A stretch of 64,000 nucleotides of DNA from JACKJK01 sp046159835 (GTDB lineage: Bacteria; Pseudomonadota; Alphaproteobacteria; Rhizobiales; Tepidamorphaceae). The DNA is taken from the NCBI RefSeq assembly GCF_046159835.1, contig NZ_JBJXCY010000002.1:1-64000 (forward strand), read 5' to 3'. Shown in pieces: positions 59,280 through 64,000 of this stretch. The position numbers were made by a program, and so were the translations under genes. The notes below the pieces were generated by a model that was not told where the DNA came from, did not search any database, and worked only from the letters and a program-made list of their open reading frames with translations. The first letter of the stretch is position 1; each line of letters starts with the position of its first letter.

Positions 59280-60437
59280 TCACGCGGCGCGGAAATATCC
59301 GCCGGTCGCCTCGCGTGCTTCCGCGCGCGCCTCGTCGGCTGCAAGTCGCGTCAGCAACGCGTAGAACGCATCGACTTCACCGCCACAAACCGTCTCATAG
59401 CGCGTCAGCACGCGTTCGACCATGCGGCGGCCGGCTGTGAGCTGTTCCTGCTGGTTGTCGAGCGGCCCCATTTCGAACAGCACGTCGAGCGCTGCCCACA
59501 GCGCCCCTGCTCCATCCGCCGGAAGCCCCGTCTTGCGATAGATCGAACGGAACCCGTCGCCACTGCGGTCGCCCAGCAGGCTCACCACGCGTTTGCGCGG
59601 CACCCGGCTCAAGCTCGCGATGGCGGACACGAAGAATGTCATCTGGCCGCGCACCAGCGCGCGCAGCATCAGCGTGACGGTCAATTCCTTCTTGGCATGA
59701 AGCTCGGCGACGATCGCGTCCGTGTCGGCGCAATCGGGAACGTCGGCGACGTGCAGCACGGCGCGTTCCTGCACCTCGTTCATCAGGCGAGACGTGCGAT
59801 CGCCGGTCAGCCAGCCACGCTCGGCAATCATCGTGCCGAGCGCTTCGGACAACCCGCCAAGCAGGCGATGACGCATCATGGGAGAAAGATCGGACCGGGC
59901 CAGCAAGGCACTGCGCAGCCGTGCATCGTCACGGTGACGCTCGACCATGCGGGCCAGAGAGGAGCGCGCGACCTGCGCGCTCGAATTCGAAAGAAGCACG
60001 AGAGCGGACGGCACCCCGCCGATTTCGGCAAGAGCCGCCGCAAGCGGAACGCCGATATCCTTGCGGCGCGCGATGGCGACCCTGTGGCCCTCCTCGCCCG
60101 CACCGCACATGTCGACGAGCCAGCCTTCGCTGAGCGCGGGGCTGCGTGACAGGACCGGGGCAGCGACCTCGCTGATATCCTCGCAAAGCGCCAGCAGGAT
60201 CGGTTGCGGCGCATGGAAGCTGTCGGCGAAGCTTTCAGCCAGCGCCTTGCGCACGCGCGGTGCCGGATCGTCCAGCACGGCGAGCATCGCGGTCAGCACC
60301 TGCGCGCGCTTCGTCTCGTCGAGCTCCTTGGTGAGGTAAAGGTCTGCAAGAGCACTGACGACATCGGCCCGCTCGGCTGCTGACCCCTGCTCCAGACGCG
60401 ACAGAAAACGACGCACATACATGACAACCGCACTCAC
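59280..60437 (-). CDS. DUF2336 protein
   Basis: 385 residues, all helical, resembling the HEAT-repeat-like DUF2336 proteins: RFLSRLEQGSAAERADVVSA, LSRSPALSEGWLVDMCGAGE, then GVPSALVLLSNSSAQVARSS and DLSPMMRHRLLGGLSEALGT. Members occur almost only in alphaproteobacteria, often near motility, cell-cycle or signalling genes; function is unknown. It faces the HPt gene, 48 bases away. No membrane segment or signal peptide. Confidence 0.82.
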   Translation of the reverse strand: MSAVVMYVRRFLSRLEQGSAAERADVVSALADLYLTKELDETKRAQVLTAMLAVLDDPAPRVRKALAESFADSFHAPQPILLALCEDISEVAAPVLSRSPALSEGWLVDMCGAGEEGHRVAIARRKDIGVPLAAALAEIGGVPSALVLLSNSSAQVARSSLARMVERHRDDARLRSALLARSDLSPMMRHRLLGGLSEALGTMIAERGWLTGDRTSRLMNEVQERAVLHVADVPDCADTDAIVAELHAKKELTVTLMLRALVRGQMTFFVSAIASLSRVPRKRVVSLLGDRSGDGFRSIYRKTGLPADGAGALWAALDVLFEMGPLDNQQEQLTAGRRMVERVLTRYETVCGGEVDAFYALLTRLAADEARAEAREATGGYFRAA

Positions 60438-60564
60438 TGTGACACTGCCGGAAGGCCGGCGACTGTCGGTGATTGTGCGGTCAAGGGTTTAAGGAAAGGT
60501 TCACCATGAATGCGCGTGTGAGCGGCAATTTTTCTGCCCGTTTAACGCAGAATCAACTGATGGA

Positions 60565-61686
60565 TCAGGCGCTTCGGGAAAGCCCGAAGAAGGTCGCGAT
60601 CCCATTGAGGAAGCTCGTGAACCCGCCGGGATTGGCAGGCTTGGCAGCAGCGACTGGGGCTTGCGGCTGGGAACGTGCGGGCGTCTCGATGGCACGCGAA
60701 CGGCCTCCCATGCCGGTGTCGATGGCCGCCGCGTCGGACGCGCCACGCTGGGTGCGGCGGATGCTGGCGACAGCTTCCATGCGGATCTGGCCGGGTGCAG
60801 CCTCCGCCGCCTCCACGGACGCAGATTTGCTCACCGGCGTCTCGACGATGGGCATGCTGGCGCTGCCAGCGGGCGTAGCGAAGAGCGACATCGTGTCGAT
60901 GCCGGTTTGCGCGGCGGGTGTCAGCCCGGACGTGTCACCTGGCTTGAACATGCCGTTGAAGAACCCGGCCTGTCCTTTCGAGGCCGGCACGACCGGTCGC
61001 GTCCCGCCGGTCTCGGCAATCTCGATCAGCTTCGGGCTGGATGCGCCGGGATGGGCGGCAACCGCGGGTGTCGAGGTCTTGTCATGCTTCGCGATCAGAT
61101 TGGCGTAGACGTCTTCCACGCTGCGTGCCACGCCGCGCTTGTAGAAGATCGGCCGGTTGGCTTTGGCCGCAGCCGGGAAATGGTTCGCTGCGACGTCATT
61201 GGGCCGCGTTTCAGCGAGGTTGATCAGCTTGGCCGCGCCGCCTGCGCCCAGAAAATGCGCGATGTAGAGTTCGCCGCCGTTGGGTTCACGCCCGATGGCC
61301 TTTTCCAGATATTCGGCGTTGTCCTCGGTGAAGGCACCGGCCATCAGTGCGGCAACGTTCGGATCGCTGCGCAGGGAAAGGATGTGGCTGCGCATGTCCG
61401 GGTCGGATACGCGGAAGCGCCCGCGCCCGGTGGATTGGATGGCAGCGGCTTCCTCGTTTAGGCCGAACCGTTCGCCGTTCTCGCGCATCACGCCGAACCA
61501 GGTCGATTCGATGAACTGGAACAGCCCGGTCGCGCTGGATGTGCGCGCCTTGGCGGAGGGGTCGAACGCGCTCTCGCGCTGCGCCGTCTTCACGAGGTAG
61601 TCGAAACCGATGCCCGTGCGCTCGCTGGCATTCGACAGGGCCGAGAGAACCCGATCCGATATTGTCTGCTGTGCCGCGATCTTCAT
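60565..61686 (-). CDS. Lytic transglycosylase (SLT) domain protein
   Basis: 373 residues from ATG 61686; the frame extends upstream by 23 codons without a better start. Residues about 15-180 are an SLT-type muramidase: LVKTAQRESAFDPSAKARTS (catalytic Glu in RESAF), ATGLFQFIESTWFGVM and GELYIAHFLGAGGA. The remaining half is Ala/Pro/Ser-rich and probably disordered, ending in a short hydrophobic patch (FTSFLNGIATFFGLSRSA). No signal peptide is visible, unusual for an enzyme that cuts peptidoglycan. Confidence 0.85.
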   Translation of the reverse strand: MKIAAQQTISDRVLSALSNASERTGIGFDYLVKTAQRESAFDPSAKARTSSATGLFQFIESTWFGVMRENGERFGLNEEAAAIQSTGRGRFRVSDPDMRSHILSLRSDPNVAALMAGAFTEDNAEYLEKAIGREPNGGELYIAHFLGAGGAAKLINLAETRPNDVAANHFPAAAKANRPIFYKRGVARSVEDVYANLIAKHDKTSTPAVAAHPGASSPKLIEIAETGGTRPVVPASKGQAGFFNGMFKPGDTSGLTPAAQTGIDTMSLFATPAGSASMPIVETPVSKSASVEAAEAAPGQIRMEAVASIRRTQRGASDAAAIDTGMGGRSRAIETPARSQPQAPVAAAKPANPGGFTSFLNGIATFFGLSRSA

Positions 61687-61822
61687 GCTGTGCCTTGAAG
61701 CATTGCGCCGGATGGCGATTGTCGCCAGCCTGCCTGACAGGCGCGTACCGAGCATCTTTAAGCTTGCGAAACTATGGTAAACGAACCGTTAACGAGAGCC
61801 GCACAACAGGGGGAAAACCGCG

Positions 61823-62281
61823 ATGCAGGGCCTGTATTTCGAACAGTTCGAGGTGGGTGGCACCATCCATCACGCGCTGCGCCGCACGGTGACCGAGATG
61901 GACAACACCATGTTCTCCTGCCTCACCCACAATCCGCAGCCGCTGCACATCGACCACGCCTTCGCCGCAACCACCGAATGGGGCAAGCCGCTGGTCAATT
62001 CGCTGTTCACGCTGGGCTTGATGATCGGCATTTCCGTCAACGACACGACGCTCGGCACCACGATTGCCAATCTTGGCATGACGGACGTGCGCTTCCCCGC
62101 CCCCGTCTTCCACGGCGACACGATCCGCGTTGAAACCGAGATAAAGGACAAACGGGAATCGCGTTCGCGCGGCGACGCCGGCATCGTCACCTTCGAGCAC
62201 CGCGCCTACAACCAGAACGGCACGCTCGTCGCCATCTGCCAGCGGCAGGCTTTCATGCGCCGCCAGCCGCAGGAGGCCTGA
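61823..62281 (+). CDS. MaoC-like hot-dog dehydratase
   Basis: 152 residues, single hot-dog domain. FEQFEVGGTIHHALRRTVTE, NPQPLHIDHAFAATTEWGKP (catalytic Asp/His region) and FPAPVFHGDTIRVETEIKDK are MaoC blocks. Such enzymes hydrate enoyl-CoAs such as mesaconyl-CoA. It lies 4 bases before the CitE-like lyase gene, so the two probably act in the same acyl-CoA route. Confidence 0.88.
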   Translation: MQGLYFEQFEVGGTIHHALRRTVTEMDNTMFSCLTHNPQPLHIDHAFAATTEWGKPLVNSLFTLGLMIGISVNDTTLGTTIANLGMTDVRFPAPVFHGDTIRVETEIKDKRESRSRGDAGIVTFEHRAYNQNGTLVAICQRQAFMRRQPQEA

Positions 62282-62285
62282 ACCC

Positions 62286-63152
62286 ATGCGCTCCATGCTG
62301 TTCGTGCCGGGTGACAGCCCGCGCAAGATGGAAAAGGCGCTGTCGAGCGGTGCTGATGCGCTGATCCTCGATCTCGAGGATTCCGTCTCCCAGTCCGGAA
62401 AGTCGGAGGCGCGCAAGCTGACCGCGCAATTCCTCGCCGACACGGCAGGAAGCGCCGATACCCCTGCCCTGATGGTGCGCGTCAACGCCCTCGACACGGG
62501 GATGACGGTCGAGGACGTCGATGCCGTCATCTCCGCGAAGCCACAGGCCATCGTCCTGCCCAAGGCGGAGGGTGGCGCGACGGTGCAGGAACTGCACGTC
62601 GCCATGTCGGTCGCCGAAGCGCGCGCCGGCATCGCGGACGGCACCACGGACATTCACGCCATCGCAACGGAAACCGCGCGCGGCATCTTCACGCTCGGCA
62701 CCTATGGTCATTGCAGCACGCGGCTGAAGGGGCTGGCGTGGGGCGCGGAAGACCTGTCGGCCGATATCGGCGCGGAAACCAACCGCACCGCCGACGGCGC
62801 GACCGAGCCATTCCGCTTTGCCCGGTCCATGCTGCTCTTTGGCGCGGCGGACGCGGGCGTCGCGGCCATCGACACGGTTCACGTCAATTTCCGCAACCTC
62901 GATGACCTGCGCGCCGAGTGCGTGGAAGCACGCCGCGACGGGTTCACGGCGAAGATGGCGATCCATCCTGCGCAGGTGCCGATCATCAATGAGGTTTTCA
63001 CCCCGTCCGAGGAAGACATCGCCTTCGCGCGGCAGGTGGTGCAGGCCTTCGCGCAGGATGAAAGCGTCGGCGTCGTCGCCATTGACGGGCGCATGTACGA
63101 CCGCCCGCACCTGCGCCGCGCCGAACGACTGCTGGCGCGGGCGCGACCCTAA
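62286..63152 (+). CDS. CitE/HpcH family CoA ester lyase or thioesterase
   Basis: 288 residues. MRSMLFVPGDSPRKMEKALS, LILDLEDSVSQSGK, MVRVNALDTGM, AIVLPKAEGGATV and DGFTAKMAIHPAQVPIINEV are the CitE/malyl-CoA lyase (TIM-barrel) motifs with Arg, Glu and Asp for Mg-CoA binding. It may cleave malyl-CoA, citramalyl-CoA or act as (3S)-malyl-CoA thioesterase; the MaoC partner fits an ethylmalonyl-CoA-type or C5 dicarboxylate route. The exact reaction cannot be told from the sequence. Confidence 0.88.
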   Translation: MRSMLFVPGDSPRKMEKALSSGADALILDLEDSVSQSGKSEARKLTAQFLADTAGSADTPALMVRVNALDTGMTVEDVDAVISAKPQAIVLPKAEGGATVQELHVAMSVAEARAGIADGTTDIHAIATETARGIFTLGTYGHCSTRLKGLAWGAEDLSADIGAETNRTADGATEPFRFARSMLLFGAADAGVAAIDTVHVNFRNLDDLRAECVEARRDGFTAKMAIHPAQVPIINEVFTPSEEDIAFARQVVQAFAQDESVGVVAIDGRMYDRPHLRRAERLLARARP

Positions 63153-63156
63153 CCGG

Positions 63157-63762
63157 TCAGTTGCCGCCTGGTCGCGTCATCTGGAACAGTTCCCGAACCA
63201 CGCAGTAGTCGCGGTAGCCAAGACGCGCCAGCGGCTGTGCGCGGGTGATGTCGACCATCCCGTCCTCGATCAGGCTGTCGTCGATATGGATGCCGACCAC
63301 CGCGCCGAACACGGTGCTGGCAGTGACCTCCACACCGTCGACGGGATCGAAGTTCACCGTCTTCAGGTAGCGGCATTCGAGAGCCACCGGCGATTCCTTG
63401 ACGCGCGGCGCGTCCACCATTTCGCAATCGACGGGCGTCAGGCCGGCCAGCTCGAACTCGCTGATGCCGCTGTCGGTGGGCGCAGACGACTCGTTCATCT
63501 GGTCGCGCAGGTCCCACGTGGCCAGCGAACAGGAAAACGCTCCGGTCTCCTCGATATTGGCAATGGAATCCTTGTAGCCCTCGGACGCGAACCCGACGAT
63601 GGTCGGATGCGTCGAAAAGGCATTGAAGAAGCTGTAGGGCGCGAGGTTGAGCACCCCGGACTTGCTCTTCGAGCCGATCCAGCCGATTGGGCGCGGCGCG
63701 ATCAGCGCCTTGACCGGGTCGTGCTTCAGTCCATGGTCGCGCTTCACGGCATCGTAGAACAT
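63157..63762 (-). CDS. Flavin reductase family protein (FMN-binding split barrel)
   Basis: 201 residues. ALIAPRPIGWIGSKSKSGVL, NLAPYSFFNAFSTHPTIVGF and ETGAFSCSLATWDLRDQMNE are the FMN-binding blocks of flavin reductase-like proteins; VVGIHIDDSLIEDGMVDITR closes the barrel. It could supply reduced flavin or reduce a small substrate. Convergent with the CitE gene (4 bases apart) and downstream of a nitroreductase-family gene on the same strand, 37 bases away, so the two flavoproteins probably share a transcript. Confidence 0.88.
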   Translation of the reverse strand: MFYDAVKRDHGLKHDPVKALIAPRPIGWIGSKSKSGVLNLAPYSFFNAFSTHPTIVGFASEGYKDSIANIEETGAFSCSLATWDLRDQMNESSAPTDSGISEFELAGLTPVDCEMVDAPRVKESPVALECRYLKTVNFDPVDGVEVTASTVFGAVVGIHIDDSLIEDGMVDITRAQPLARLGYRDYCVVRELFQMTRPGGN

Positions 63763-63799
63763 GTCGTTGTCTCCAGGTTTCTTGTTGTCTCGAAGCAGT

Positions 63800-64000
63800 T
63801 CAGCCGGCCCAGACCTGCGTCAGCGCGGCAATGTCCGGCCGTTCGCGGTCGGTCTGCGGGTTGTCGTTCGTGCCGATGTGAATGAAGCCGGCGATTTTTT
63901 CACCTGGCTCCAGATTGAACAGGTCGCGCGCGTTTTCGTCGAGCGAGGCCCAGCCCGTCAGCCACTGTGCGCTGTATCCCAACGCGTTTGCCGCGTGGAT
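63800..64000 (-). CDS. Nitroreductase family protein (N-terminal part beyond window)
   Basis: The frame is open to the window edge, so only the C-terminal 66 residues are present. AANALGYSAQWLTGWASLDE and KIAGFIHIGTNDNPQTDRER are the C-terminal blocks of FMN-dependent nitroreductases. These dimeric oxidoreductases use NAD(P)H to reduce nitro-aromatics, quinones or flavins. It lies upstream of the flavin reductase gene in the same direction. Confidence 0.85.
   Translation of the reverse strand: MHAANALGYSAQWLTGWASLDENARDLFNLEPGEKIAGFIHIGTNDNPQTDRERPDIAALTQVWAG

Overview
The window reads as a 64 kb chromosome segment of a GC-rich alphaproteobacterium. The class is well supported: three perfect GGAAC-N16-CGTT promoters of the EcfG general-stress sigma factor, a DUF2336 protein, a nosDFYLX arrangement and an nnrS/nnrR pair. 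A Hyphomicrobiales-like order is only a guess. All calls come from reading the sequence and its translations; no database search was run.

1-10.47 kb looks like the right end of a genomic island. It holds nosD (cut by the window edge), nosFYL and nosX for nitrous oxide reductase maturation, then nnrS, a Crp/Fnr regulator of the NnrR/DNR type and a DUF1858 protein. Two TTGC-N6-GCAA boxes fit a nitric-oxide-responsive regulon. After these come two DNA-binding proteins, an unknown gene fused by a 4-base overlap to a tyrosine integrase, and a displaced 3' end of tRNA-Thr(TGT) that marks the attachment site. No complete tRNA-Thr lies to the left, so the nos genes may be island cargo.

10.7-12.5 kb has a small unknown protein, a DUF421/YetF membrane protein and a Crp-like regulator. 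12.4-21.3 kb is a tight eight-gene minus-strand operon: membrane GT2, GT2, GT1, long-form catalase, GT2, acyl-CoA dehydrogenase, PIG-L deacetylase and NodS-like methyltransferase. Its chemistry resembles Nod-factor assembly, but its product is unknown.

21.5-33.6 kb is an amide (formamide-type) uptake and hydrolysis locus. It has a decayed ANTAR (AmiR/NasT-type) regulator, a lipoprotein, a LuxR-type response regulator and a 1124-aa transporter-like hybrid histidine kinase. Divergent from these runs a five-gene branched-chain-amide ABC transporter followed by formamidase (fmdA) and fmdB. The kinase probably senses the substrate and sets expression of the transporter operon.

33.7-47.3 kb has a divergent stress-promoter pair (75-aa protein / ExoD-like protein), a GDP-mannose-derived deoxysugar cassette (gmd, unknown glycosyltransferase-like gene, C-methyltransferase, fcl-like), a transglutaminase / circularly permuted ATP-grasp / transglutaminase operon, and a stress-promoted alpha/beta hydrolase.

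47.4-64 kb has a secreted protein with an RND/MMPL exporter, NAD kinase, a cobalamin-riboswitch-controlled TonB receptor and a nucleotide-sugar dehydratase. It then has a globin-coupled chemoreceptor, a response regulator with a four-fold repeated acidic tail plus an HPt protein, a DUF2336 protein, a lytic transglycosylase, a MaoC/CitE pair, a flavin reductase and a nitroreductase cut by the right edge.
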